The position numbers and the translations under genes are program-made. The notes beneath the pieces were generated by a model. That model did no database searches, was not told where the DNA came from, and saw nothing but the letters and a program-made list of their open reading frames with translations. 21,870 bases of DNA, from NCBI GenBank assembly GCA_944381255.1, contig CALWKL010000090.1:1-21870 (forward strand). The letters run 5' to 3'. Of this stretch, positions 8,624 to 14,822 are shown in pieces (position 1 is the first letter of the stretch; each line of letters opens with the position of its first letter). The stretch comes from an uncultured Clostridia bacterium. Its GTDB lineage: Bacteria > Bacillota > Clostridia > Christensenellales > UBA1242.

Positions 8624-8900
8624 AAATTCCCTCCTTATAGATTGTATCATCGCGCTCAACCCAACGCTCGATGATTTGATCTGGCCGTCCAATGCGTACT
8701 CGGGACTGATGGAATAGTCAGCCTCGTGCATCAAAACAGCACAAAACCCTTCTGAGATGCAGTGCAGCACACCTTGTGCAACCTCTCCCACGACCAGATT
8801 TGACTGGATTTTGTAAAAGTTTTTAGGCAGTGCAAATCACTTGCGCTACCATACTATACCGCAAAAAGGGTATAGAAAACGCTACAAAATCATTTGTAAC
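8624..8900 (-). promoter_or_regulatory. Structured 5' leader of the str operon
   Basis: About 275 nt separate the promoter from rpsL. By eye this segment is clearly richer in G+C than the surrounding intergenic DNA. It can form several hairpins: CTATACC/GGTATAG (8854-8875), GCACA/TGTGC (8767-8779), TGCATC/GATGCA (8727-8761), and a long stem just before the SD (8646-8675) with outer ATCATCG/CGATGAT and inner CGTT/AGCG pairing. The last ends about 23 nt before the ATG. This suggests an autoregulatory or attenuating r-protein leader. I cannot match it to a named leader family. Confidence 0.5.
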
Positions 8901-8906
8901 GGCTCC

Positions 8907-8935
8907 ATTTTATCAAGTTTTGCGAATATTGTCAA
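8907..8935 (-). promoter_or_regulatory. str operon promoter
   Basis: Minus-strand -35 TTGACA (8930-8935) is perfect, the spacer is 17 bp and the -10 is TAAAAT (8907-8912), preceded by TGA (extended -10). A-rich and T-rich runs upstream (about 8942-8962) could act as an UP element. Transcription should start near 8900. Confidence 0.85.
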
Positions 8936-9001
8936 GGCATTTTATCAAATTTTAAAAAAAATACAGGCTAATATTTGCCTTATATAATGATAAACAAAAA
9001 T

Positions 9002-9035
9002 AAAACCCTTACATCAAAAATTTTGTAAGGATTTT
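9002..9035 (-). terminator. Intrinsic terminator after the cation exchanger gene
   Basis: Minus-strand hairpin with AAAATCCTTAC pairing to GTAAGGGTTTT (11 bp including one G-T pair) around a 12-nt loop, followed by a T-rich stretch. It lies about 10 nt after the exchanger stop codon. Confidence 0.8.
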
Positions 9036-9045
9036 TATTAAAAAA

Positions 9046-10170
9046 TTATACGGATAAAGCTAAAAATGTAATGTAACTTGCCAATGTAAGTATGCCAGTA
9101 ATTATTTGAACTGTGATTGAATTTTTTATCTTTAATCTTGAATTACGAATAAGTGTAAATACTAGCAAAACTATCACAGAACATACTAGGCACGAAGAGA
9201 GTATCAAGCTAGACAAATCTGTCAAGAAAACTGTCCCTTTGGTATAGAATATATCCGCTATAGCAATTACACCAAAATTGAATAAGCACGAACCTATAAT
9301 ATTGCCATATCCTGCATCAAAGTTGCCCAATCGAACTAACGAGAAGGTAGACACAATTTCAGGCAAACTTGTAGCTACCCCCAAAAATACAGCACCTGCT
9401 AAACCTCTAGCCAAATTATACTCTTCTGCTATTATATCTACCATGACTGTCATAGCAATAGAGACCCCCACCAGTACAAGTGCCACAACAATAAAACGCC
9501 AAATGATACCTTGTAGTGATAAAGTCATTGCCTTATTTATTGGAGCATCTTTAGTTTTATCTTTAGTAGAGGATATTGATTGCTCCTCTCCTTTATTTAC
9601 TAACATTTTGGTAGTAGCGCTAGTTTGAGTAGACAACTTTAGCACATCTTCGTCCACATTCTTGCTCCCCGATTTTACAGTTTCAGAAGATTCAGCCTGC
9701 CCCCTCTCTCTTGTAAACATCAAAGTAACCGCATATACTAAAATTATAATAGGTGTCAATATATTAACATTAATACCTGGAATTACTAGAGTCCAATTAA
9801 ATATTGTACATAGAAGAATCAAAATAGAGCATAACAGAGTAGCACAACAAATAATTACATTGCCACGAGATATTTTTTGCGTAGACACAGATTTATAAAA
9901 TATTAACATTAAAGCGCCAATAATTACCACATCAAAAACATTAGAGCCGAGTATATTACCAAGCGTCATACCGGGCTCGCCCATAATGGCCGCAGTTATA
10001 CTAGTAATTAGCTCTGGAAGGCTAGTAACAGCAGCTAATAGCACTCCTCCCAAAATCGCACCCGAGAGCTTGGTCTTCTTGTCCATTGCATCTACGTATT
10101 CACCTAATTTATTAGATAAATATACTAGCAAAACTAATGAAATAACGTACGGAATCCAAATCCACCACAT
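9046..10170 (-). CDS. Na+/Ca2+ exchanger (CaCA) family membrane transporter
   Basis: This 374-aa protein is almost entirely hydrophobic. It carries the two inverted alpha repeats of the CaCA superfamily. Alpha-1 (~38-80) holds A-V-T-S-L-P-E and G-N-I-L-G-S-N-V-F. Alpha-2 (~258-300) holds G-V-A-T-S-L-P-E and G-N-I-I-G-S-C-L-F-N. The Glu residues of the two T-S-L-P-E motifs are the expected cation ligands. Between the halves lies a hydrophilic loop (~155-215) rich in S, T, K and E. Bacterial relatives (YrbG type) exchange Ca2+ for Na+ or H+; the ion here is not determined. The ATG is preceded by AGGAG with 7-nt spacing. Alpha-2 has Cys-Leu-Phe where alpha-1 has Asn-Val-Phe, a mild deviation. 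Confidence 0.9.
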   Translation of the reverse strand: MWWIWIPYVISLVLLVYLSNKLGEYVDAMDKKTKLSGAILGGVLLAAVTSLPELITSITAAIMGEPGMTLGNILGSNVFDVVIIGALMLIFYKSVSTQKISRGNVIICCATLLCSILILLCTIFNWTLVIPGINVNILTPIIILVYAVTLMFTRERGQAESSETVKSGSKNVDEDVLKLSTQTSATTKMLVNKGEEQSISSTKDKTKDAPINKAMTLSLQGIIWRFIVVALVLVGVSIAMTVMVDIIAEEYNLARGLAGAVFLGVATSLPEIVSTFSLVRLGNFDAGYGNIIGSCLFNFGVIAIADIFYTKGTVFLTDLSSLILSSCLVCSVIVLLVFTLIRNSRLKIKNSITVQIITGILTLASYITFLALSV

Positions 10171-10199
10171 TTATTAACTCCTATATGTATGTAAAGTTA

Positions 10200-10229
10200 A
10201 TTTTACCAAAATTTTATTTAACTTGTCCA
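10200..10229 (-). promoter_or_regulatory. Possible promoter of the cation exchanger gene
   Basis: Minus-strand -35-like TGGACA (10224-10229), 18-bp spacer and TAAAAT (10200-10205) preceded by TGG. There is no obvious terminator between the VanW gene and the exchanger, so read-through is also possible. Confidence 0.4.
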
Positions 10230-10244
10230 ACAATTTAATAAATT

Positions 10245-11624
10245 TTAATTAAATTTTTTCCAAAAATCCAAGTTTTCTTTGTCAATACTTATCCCAATAT
10301 CTATAGGTTCTATCTCATTATCTTCCACCTTGTCTACTTGTTTAGGTCGCTCTTTTGTACCTACGACCTTGATACCCTGCACAGCTTGATAAGTTACCCG
10401 TCTTATTAATTTGCGTTCAATAAGTTTGCCATTGTCATAAATTTCTAATATAGCACGCACTTTATAACCATTCTTTGGCAGAATACTATACACAGACTCA
10501 TCTTTAAATATTACTAGAGAAGTATATTCGCCTTTTTCATCAATAATTACTTCATCTGCTTTTGGCTTAATTGTTTTTTCTATTTCTGTAATGCGCTTAT
10601 ACTTATATCTATTAGGCTGGTGAGTACCATAAATTTCAAAATGAATTTGATTATCTAAAACATAACTGCGCAAGAATAATTTTGAATCAGTATTATTCAC
10701 CCATCTCAAATCTGAAGTACCATAATTTACCATAGCGTCAAACCCCAGATTTACATAATTGCTGGCAAGACTATGGCTATGAACTTCAAGTATCTCTACG
10801 CCAGCAAGTATCAAAGCATTATAAAGTGTGGTACTGACTTGACAAACTCCTCCACCATAACCTTCTACATATTTTTTGTCTACAATAATATTTGCAGGTA
10901 AATAACCATTCGCTTCACTGCGTCTACCTGTAATTTTATTAAAGCTAAACTCCTGTCCTTGCTCCATAACTAACCCATTGAAACTATTCGAAGCGCGGAT
11001 AATATTATGCTTCCTATTCTTTATCGAACCATTGAAGGAAGTATAAAAGCTACTTCGCAAATTAGAATAATGCGAAATATCACTGTAGCGTATCATAGGT
11101 TGCAATTTATTAGGCAAAATCTCAATATTTACTCTATAGCCCTTGTCCAACCCACTAGCGATGCTTTCTAGAATTTGTCCAAAGTCAACTTGAAAACCTT
11201 CTTGCTCCCGAGTAAAAGAAAAAGGCGAACTACTTTTTTTTGAAAAAGTGTAACTAGCATCTATGTAAGGGCGAGATATACTTTTATCAATATCTTCTAA
11301 AATTTTATCAATGCCAACAAAACAATATTCTAGACTGTCTCTTGCATCAAACCCCATAGAGTATACTTTTCTTAATAATTTTGAGCGAGCAATATTATCT
11401 CCCCAACGGCCATACTTTTGACCAATAGATTGATAAAAATAACTAACACTTTCATAATCTGCAGAATTATAAGTCCACTCTCTATTACCATAATAAAAAT
11501 GTAATTCTGGCAATTCCTTAGGACTAGTCGCATAAACTGGTGTAAAAAAACTCACAAAATTCAAAGACAACACAAAAAATAAAATAGCAGACAATATGTA
11601 GCATTTCTTTACAAATTCTTGCAA
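10245..11624 (-). CDS. Secreted VanW-family protein with C-terminal G5-like domain
   Basis: The product is 459 aa with a TTG start and a Sec signal segment (~8-32, ending around V-Y-A-T-S). Residues ~40-200 resemble the N-terminal domain that often precedes VanW. The VanW domain covers ~205-340, with F-S-F-N-K-I-T-G-R-R (226-235) and the signature G-Y-G-G-G-V-C-Q-V-S-T-T-L-Y-N (255-269). The tail (~345-432) ends in V-x-G-I-K-V-V-G-T-K, as G5 domains do. VanW proteins are exported and wall-associated with poorly defined activity; some accompany vancomycin resistance, but nothing here suggests a van cluster. Its SD (GAGGTG) can be buried in a hairpin. The exchanger gene lies 74 nt downstream. 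Confidence 0.88.
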   Translation of the reverse strand: MQEFVKKCYILSAILFFVLSLNFVSFFTPVYATSPKELPELHFYYGNREWTYNSADYESVSYFYQSIGQKYGRWGDNIARSKLLRKVYSMGFDARDSLEYCFVGIDKILEDIDKSISRPYIDASYTFSKKSSSPFSFTREQEGFQVDFGQILESIASGLDKGYRVNIEILPNKLQPMIRYSDISHYSNLRSSFYTSFNGSIKNRKHNIIRASNSFNGLVMEQGQEFSFNKITGRRSEANGYLPANIIVDKKYVEGYGGGVCQVSTTLYNALILAGVEILEVHSHSLASNYVNLGFDAMVNYGTSDLRWVNNTDSKLFLRSYVLDNQIHFEIYGTHQPNRYKYKRITEIEKTIKPKADEVIIDEKGEYTSLVIFKDESVYSILPKNGYKVRAILEIYDNGKLIERKLIRRVTYQAVQGIKVVGTKERPKQVDKVEDNEIEPIDIGISIDKENLDFWKKFN

Positions 11625-11630
11625 TTTTAC

Positions 11631-11648
11631 ACCTCACAATTTTGAGGT
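11631..11648 (-). promoter_or_regulatory. Hairpin overlapping the vanW-type gene's SD
   Basis: The minus strand reads ACCTCA-AAATTG-TGAGGT, a perfect 6-bp stem with a 6-nt loop. Its 3' arm is the SD (GAGGTG) that serves the TTG start at 11624. When folded, the SD is paired. Together with the weak start codon this predicts low or conditional translation. Confidence 0.55.
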
Positions 11649-11683
11649 ATTATGTGTAAATTTAACAAATTTATACTAAAAAT

Positions 11684-11723
11684 AACAAGCCTAGTTGGCT
11701 ATACTAACCAAACTAGGCTTGTT
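11684..11723 (-). terminator. Intrinsic terminator after the 243-aa protein gene
   Basis: Minus-strand arms AACAAGCCTAGTTTGG and CCAACTAGGCTTGTT pair over 15 bp with one bulged T, and an A/T tail (TATTTTTAG) follows. It lies 8 nt after the stop codon at 11732. Confidence 0.85.
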
Positions 11724-11731
11724 AAATTTAT

Positions 11732-12463
11732 CTAAACTTGAAATTGAAGTTGCATAGTTTCTTGTACACTTGGTCGGTCGTCTTCCTGCTCCATAGGAGC
11801 CTCTTGACTAGTATTCGCTTCATCGGCCTCACGTTGTTTATTCTTCTCAATTTTTTTAATCATAATTCTTTGCTTCATAAGCACGAGCTTGTCTCGAGTG
11901 GCTGGGAATAATTCCAATTTTTTCTTAACAAAATCAGCACTCAAAATATCTTGCGTTAGATAGGTAAGCAAATTCTCTTGTCTAAATTCTGCCACAGCAA
12001 GAGCAAACTGCATAGGGAAATACTTGAGCATACTACCTAGCAAAAAGTTTTCAAGTTTTCTAAAATTAGTCTCAGAACTACGTAGTAATTTCTTGCCCAC
12101 ATGTTCATAGCAACTCTTAGCACACGCCCCCAAGTCTTCTTGATTCAAAAAGGCGCTGGAGAAAGATGATAGGCAATCGACCAAACTCTCTTCCCCTGTA
12201 AAATGAGTCTCCGCTCTCTGGCGGTTAGCGAGAATAGTGGATCTAATCTCCATAGGTCTAATGCCCTCCACTATCATAAATTCGCTATTTTTAAATTCGC
12301 ACTCGGGCGAATAAATCAGGCGTGGGTCGCGCGGACGCACCACAGACACCCTATTGCCATACACTCCTTTACCTGAGATATATTTGTCTAACCTATACCC
12401 TAGAGTAGTGAGGTAAGACAAGAATTCCATTGATTGTTCGTTCTTAAAAACTTTTTCTATCAT
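11732..12463 (-). CDS. Unknown 243-aa soluble protein
   Basis: I do not recognise the family. The protein has no signal peptide or membrane segment. Residues ~1-80 look like a mixed fold. Residues ~95-200 are helical, with scattered Cys (C97, C118 and C122 by count). The C-terminus from ~200 is a charged K/R then E/Q/D-rich tail that looks disordered. The ATG is preceded by AGGAGG at 4 nt spacing. It follows the HicB-like gene by 24 nt and ends at a strong terminator, so the two genes form a bicistronic unit. Confidence 0.75.
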   Translation of the reverse strand: MIEKVFKNEQSMEFLSYLTTLGYRLDKYISGKGVYGNRVSVVRPRDPRLIYSPECEFKNSEFMIVEGIRPMEIRSTILANRQRAETHFTGEESLVDCLSSFSSAFLNQEDLGACAKSCYEHVGKKLLRSSETNFRKLENFLLGSMLKYFPMQFALAVAEFRQENLLTYLTQDILSADFVKKKLELFPATRDKLVLMKQRIMIKKIEKNKQREADEANTSQEAPMEQEDDRPSVQETMQLQFQV

Positions 12464-12487
12464 ATTGCCTCCTATGTGATGAAAAAA

Positions 12488-12790
12488 CTAAAAGTCAAAA
12501 GTAAATCTATCTATGCTCTCCTTACCAGAGCCATCTTCTATTTGACTGTCAATGAGCAAGACGATATTACCCTCTTCTGTAACGACATCAACATACCTAG
12601 TAGCAGGCTCCACCATTCCATTATACTCCATAGCGCACCTGCAATAAGCATCTAGGTAATCCTTTGCACGCAAAAAAGCATCTTCTACAGTAGCTCCTTC
12701 GGTACAAATATTCAAGTCGTGAAAAATAATAGTGTAACCTTTACCTTCTATATCACGGTACAAGACCGCGGGAAATACAAACTGTTGCAT
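12488..12790 (-). CDS. Orphan HicB-like protein (type II antitoxin fold)
   Basis: The 100-aa product starts F-P-A-V-L-Y-R-D and continues with G-x-G-Y-T-I-I-F-H-D-L and T-V-E-D-A-F-L-R-A-K-D-Y-L. This is the pattern of the HicB N-terminal partial-RNase-H domain (y-P-a-v-f ... G-y-t-v-x-f-P-D-l ... t-x-e-E-A). HicB neutralises the HicA mRNA interferase and may carry a C-terminal DNA-binding domain. Here no helix-turn-helix or ribbon-helix-helix is visible and no HicA-like small basic double-stranded-RNA-binding protein is encoded nearby. The downstream partner is the unknown 243-aa protein. It may be a stand-alone HicB-fold regulator. It has its own consensus promoter. Confidence 0.75.
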   Translation of the reverse strand: MQQFVFPAVLYRDIEGKGYTIIFHDLNICTEGATVEDAFLRAKDYLDAYCRCAMEYNGMVEPATRYVDVVTEEGNIVLLIDSQIEDGSGKESIDRFTFDF

Positions 12791-12821
12791 ATATCCTTTA
12801 CCCTCTTATTTTTTCGGTATC

Positions 12822-12850
12822 ATTATATCATAAACTATGTAAAATGTAAA
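12822..12850 (-). promoter_or_regulatory. Promoter of the HicB-like / 243-aa unit
   Basis: Minus-strand -35 TTTACA (12845-12850), 17-bp spacer and perfect -10 TATAAT (12822-12827) with a TGA extension. The leader would be about 25 nt. Confidence 0.75.
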
Positions 12851-12877
12851 ACATTTTTTGCAAAATCATTCAATAAA

Positions 12878-13237
12878 TTAAGTAAAATACACCCATGTAT
12901 TAATAACTAAAATAATCAACTCTAGTAGAACAAACAAAACTCCCCATATTGCAAGAAAATTTGCAAGAGAATTCCTATCGTGTTTTCTCTTAGCCATTGC
13001 CCGTACTTTGAGTGCAAAAGTTATACCAGCGATGCCCACAGCAATACCAGCAACAACCAAAATATCTAACCAAACAATAGTGCCCACTTGTACAAAACTA
13101 AATATCAAAATATTGATAATTAGCATTGCAAAAGATGATATAGTTAGCCACATACTGACTTTATTATAACTTTGGGCAAAAGCGGTGTCTTTTTGAATAG
13201 CCATGTTTTTGGATTCCAAATAATCAAAATACCCCAT
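12878..13237 (-). CDS. Small membrane protein of unknown function
   Basis: The second Met (13237) was chosen because GGAGGTG lies 3-5 nt before it. The ATG four codons earlier overlaps that SD and has none of its own. The 119-aa product has a short hydrophilic N-terminus (M-G-Y-F-D-Y-L-E) and three hydrophobic segments: ~29-50, ~55-78 and ~95-115. Between the last two is a basic loop (K-V-R-A-M-A-K-R-K-H-D-R) that should face the cytoplasm. No family recognised. It has its own promoter and stands apart from neighbours; no terminator is evident after it. Confidence 0.75.
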   Translation of the reverse strand: MGYFDYLESKNMAIQKDTAFAQSYNKVSMWLTISSFAMLIINILIFSFVQVGTIVWLDILVVAGIAVGIAGITFALKVRAMAKRKHDRNSLANFLAIWGVLFVLLELIILVINTWVYFT

Positions 13238-13257
13238 TTCCACCTCCATTTTGCATA

Positions 13258-13286
13258 ATTATATAAAAAAATGATGATAATCGCAA
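13258..13286 (-). promoter_or_regulatory. Promoter of the small membrane protein
   Basis: Minus-strand -35 TTGCGA (13281-13286), 17-bp spacer and perfect -10 TATAAT (13258-13263). The start point would be about 13251, only ~14 nt before the ATG, so the SD would lie almost at the 5' end of the mRNA. Confidence 0.6.
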
Positions 13287-13387
13287 ATGATTTATATAAT
13301 TTTGTGTAATTTTGTAATTTTTAATCATTTTTAGTTAAATCACATTTTGAATTTACATTACATAGACTGGTAATGACCCTGATATTA

Positions 13388-13407
13388 CATAACCGAATTT
13401 GGTTATG
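13388..13407 (+). promoter_or_regulatory. Perfect palindrome upstream of the Cys-rich gene
   Basis: CATAACC-GAATTT-GGTTATG forms a 7-bp inverted repeat around a 6-bp centre and ends 6 nt before the SD AGGAGGT. It could be an operator for a dimeric repressor or an mRNA hairpin next to the ribosome binding site. I could not assign a convincing promoter in the 13250-13390 stretch; TTGAAT near 13347 with TAATGA is weak. Confidence 0.5.
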
Positions 13408-13428
13408 AAATCTTAGGAGGTAACTAAA

Positions 13429-13710
13429 ATGTGTTTTTACTGTAACAACACACCTTGTCGACCTAGACAAAATAATTATGACTACTATAATTCAAATTCA
13501 AACCGCCTACCAAGTAATATAAATAATGGCTGTGGAGGCTGTGTACAGAATGGCTGGGGTAGAGATTTTCAAAACCCAGCCCAGACTTCATCAGGGTCAA
13601 GTGGTTTTGCCTGGGACTGCAAATGCAAGCCAATATGCCACAACAACTGCAATAGATGCCGTGAAAATTGTTTTAAGATTAAACTCGAAGGCATTATCAA
13701 ATTTTGCTAA
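13429..13710 (+). CDS. Cysteine-rich 93-aa protein, unknown family
   Basis: The ATG follows a strong SD (AGGAGGT, 8 nt) and the gene ends at a strong terminator, so it is very likely real. The protein has 12 cysteines in 93 residues, at positions 2, 5, 10, 35, 38, 64, 66, 70, 74, 77, 81 and 93. They fall in C-x2-C and C-x3-C patterns at both ends, separated by an N/S/G-rich flexible middle. There is no signal peptide. Paired Cys motifs of this kind suggest metal (Zn, Cu or Fe) binding or a disulfide-rich, cell-surface or spore-coat type protein; neither is proven. It is the only plus-strand gene in a long minus-strand stretch. Confidence 0.75.
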   Translation: MCFYCNNTPCRPRQNNYDYYNSNSNRLPSNINNGCGGCVQNGWGRDFQNPAQTSSGSSGFAWDCKCKPICHNNCNRCRENCFKIKLEGIIKFC

Positions 13711-13714
13711 AACA

Positions 13715-13768
13715 AAAAGGTCCAGCAACAGCACTAGGAATAATCTAGTGAAAATTGTTAGACCTTTT
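13715..13768. terminator. Bidirectional terminator between the Cys-rich gene and rplS
   Basis: A long interrupted stem pairs AAAAGGTC with GACCTTTT and, inside, CAA with TTG and CACTAG with CTAGTG. Both ends have T-rich tails (TTTTCTTTT on plus, TTTTTGTTTT on minus), so it can stop both converging transcripts. Confidence 0.88.
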
Positions 13769-13786
13769 CTTTTATAATAATTGAGA

Positions 13787-14128
13787 TTAGATAGCCTCTT
13801 TAATCTTAGCGCGTTTACCACTAAGCTTGCGAACATAGTATAATTTCGCACGACGAACTTTACCCTTACGCACTACCTCAACTCTGTCAATTCTAGGTGA
13901 ATGAACAGGGAAAGTCCTCTCAACACCTACACCAAAACTGATACGGCGAACTGTAAAAGTCTCACGAATACTACCGTTCTTACGAGCGATGACCACACCC
14001 TCATAAGCCTGAATACGCTCTTTGTCACCTTCTACAACTTTAACATACACTTTTACAGTGTCACCAATGTTGAAGTCAGCAACTTTCTCTTTTAAGCCTT
14101 CTTTCTCTAATGTAGCAATAATGTTCAT
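13787..14128 (-). CDS. rplS: 50S ribosomal protein L19
   Basis: L19 lies at the 30S-50S interface. The 113-aa product has the family pattern: F-N-I-G-D-T-V-K-V, R-I-Q-A-Y-E-G-V-V-I-A-R, F-T-V-R-R-I-S-F-G-V-G-V-E-R-T-F-P and the end R-A-K-L-Y-Y-V-R. The ATG follows AAGGAGG at 9 nt. In most Firmicutes rplS sits right after trmD in the rpsP-rimM-trmD operon. Here it has been separated from trmD by three genes (unknown 312 aa, rbgA, yraN) and has its own promoter and leader. Confidence 0.97.
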   Translation of the reverse strand: MNIIATLEKEGLKEKVADFNIGDTVKVYVKVVEGDKERIQAYEGVVIARKNGSIRETFTVRRISFGVGVERTFPVHSPRIDRVEVVRKGKVRRAKLYYVRKLSGKRAKIKEAI

Positions 14129-14208
14129 GACTTAATACCTCCTTACAAGATTATTCGAATGTTCTTAAAAATCCATATGATTTTCAGAGGACCGCTCGAA
14201 GCCATACG
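14129..14208 (-). promoter_or_regulatory. Candidate L19 leader RNA
   Basis: The short rplS 5' UTR can fold CGTATG with CATATG (14203-14208 with 14174-14179), enclosing GGCTTCGAGCGGTCC, which contains a small GCT-TCG-AGC stem. It lies directly between the promoter and the SD, where Firmicutes carry the L19 autoregulatory leader. The assignment rests on position and a plausible fold, not on a confirmed consensus. Confidence 0.4.
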
Positions 14209-14211
14209 ACA

Positions 14212-14240
14212 ATACTAACATAAATTTTTACTTTATGCAA
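14212..14240 (-). promoter_or_regulatory. Likely rplS promoter
   Basis: Minus-strand -35 TTGCAT (14235-14240), 17-bp spacer, then TAGTAT (14212-14217) preceded by TGT, an extended -10. AT-rich runs lie upstream. Confidence 0.55.
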
Positions 14241-14362
14241 TACATTTTCGCTAACTTTTTTATTTTTTTGCTATATATTAACTTTTATTCGATAAACTCT
14301 AACAAATAAAATTTAGAAAGCAATATAAACAAGCCAAACAATTTATCCATTAAATCTTCTAA

Positions 14363-14390
14363 CTACTTAAAAGTTAAATACTTTGAGTAG
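14363..14390. other. AT-rich hairpin in the yraN-rplS gap
   Basis: The 343-nt gap 14129-14471 holds the rplS promoter and leader in its lower half. The rest is about 80% A+T by eye with one hairpin: CTACTTAAAAGT and ACTTTGAGTAG pair over 11 bp with one bulge around a 5-nt loop. It lacks a T-run on either strand, so it is a poor terminator; it may mark the end of the yraN transcript. I see no gene in the gap. Confidence 0.4.
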
Positions 14391-14471
14391 AATTATGAAT
14401 GATTATTCAAAATATACTTAAGTAATAAATTTAGACTCATTTTATACGCATTATACACAAAAATTGTAACA

Positions 14472-14819
14472 CTAATATTCCTCAAAAGCACCTTGAATTA
14501 AATTGATATCCTTGCCAAGTACTTCTACTACATCGAAGCGAACTGGCTTATCAAGGAGTCCCTTTGCTTTCTGATAGTATTTTGCGAGTTGAATAAGTTT
14601 CCGTTGCTTCTTGATATCCACTGCCTCGGCTGGCAAACCAAAAATCGCACTATTCCTAGCCTTTACCTCTAAAAAGACAAGGTACGCCCCATGCTGTGCA
14701 ACAATATCTATCTCACCAATTCCACAACGAAAGTTTTGTTCAATAATTTTGTACTTGCATTTTTTCAAAAACTTGGCAGCATCTATCTCCCCACGCAGAC
14801 CTAGTGCATAATTATTCAC
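14472..14819 (-). CDS. yraN: YraN family (UPF0102) nuclease-like protein
   Basis: The 115-aa product matches the YraN/UPF0102 family, a small endonuclease-like fold of unsettled role. The core motif is G-I-G-E-I-D-I-V (about 33-40) followed by V-F-L-E-V-K-A-R (48-55). It gives the E...D...E-V-K arrangement of the PD-(D/E)xK superfamily. The start is GTG, 3 nt after the rbgA stop, with GAGG inside rbgA about 11 nt upstream, so translation is probably coupled. In many Firmicutes yraN follows rbgA and rnhB; rnhB is absent here. Confidence 0.93.
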   Translation of the reverse strand: MNNYALGLRGEIDAAKFLKKCKYKIIEQNFRCGIGEIDIVAQHGAYLVFLEVKARNSAIFGLPAEAVDIKKQRKLIQLAKYYQKAKGLLDKPVRFDVVEVLGKDINLIQGAFEEY

Positions 14820-14822
14820 TCT

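Noticed and set aside
8624..8791. N-terminal extension of S12 from a GTG at 8791 (179 aa in total)
   Set aside because: No SD precedes the GTG, the extension has no S12 homology, and the ATG at 8623 has a perfect SD and the conserved M-P-T-I-N start.
8965..8980. Near-palindrome AGGC...GCCT between the exchanger terminator and the str promoter
   Set aside because: Only four G/C pairs at each end around an AT centre, with no link to a start site; probably chance.
9278..9628. Plus-strand open frame antisense to the exchanger gene
   Set aside because: No SD and no promoter; the opposite strand encodes clear CaCA motifs.
10245..11624. Vancomycin resistance role for the VanW-type gene
   Set aside because: VanW-domain proteins are common in Bacillota outside van clusters, and no vanH, A, X, R or S gene is near.
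13238..13249. Upstream ATG of the small membrane protein
   Set aside because: That ATG overlaps the SD GGAGGTG, which is correctly placed for the Met at 13237.
13597..13851. Minus-strand open frame across the Cys-rich gene and the terminator
   Set aside because: It has no SD, crosses a strong bidirectional terminator and overlaps rplS in another frame; it is a shadow.
14363..14390. Terminator of the yraN operon
   Set aside because: The stem is good, but neither strand has a T-run after it.
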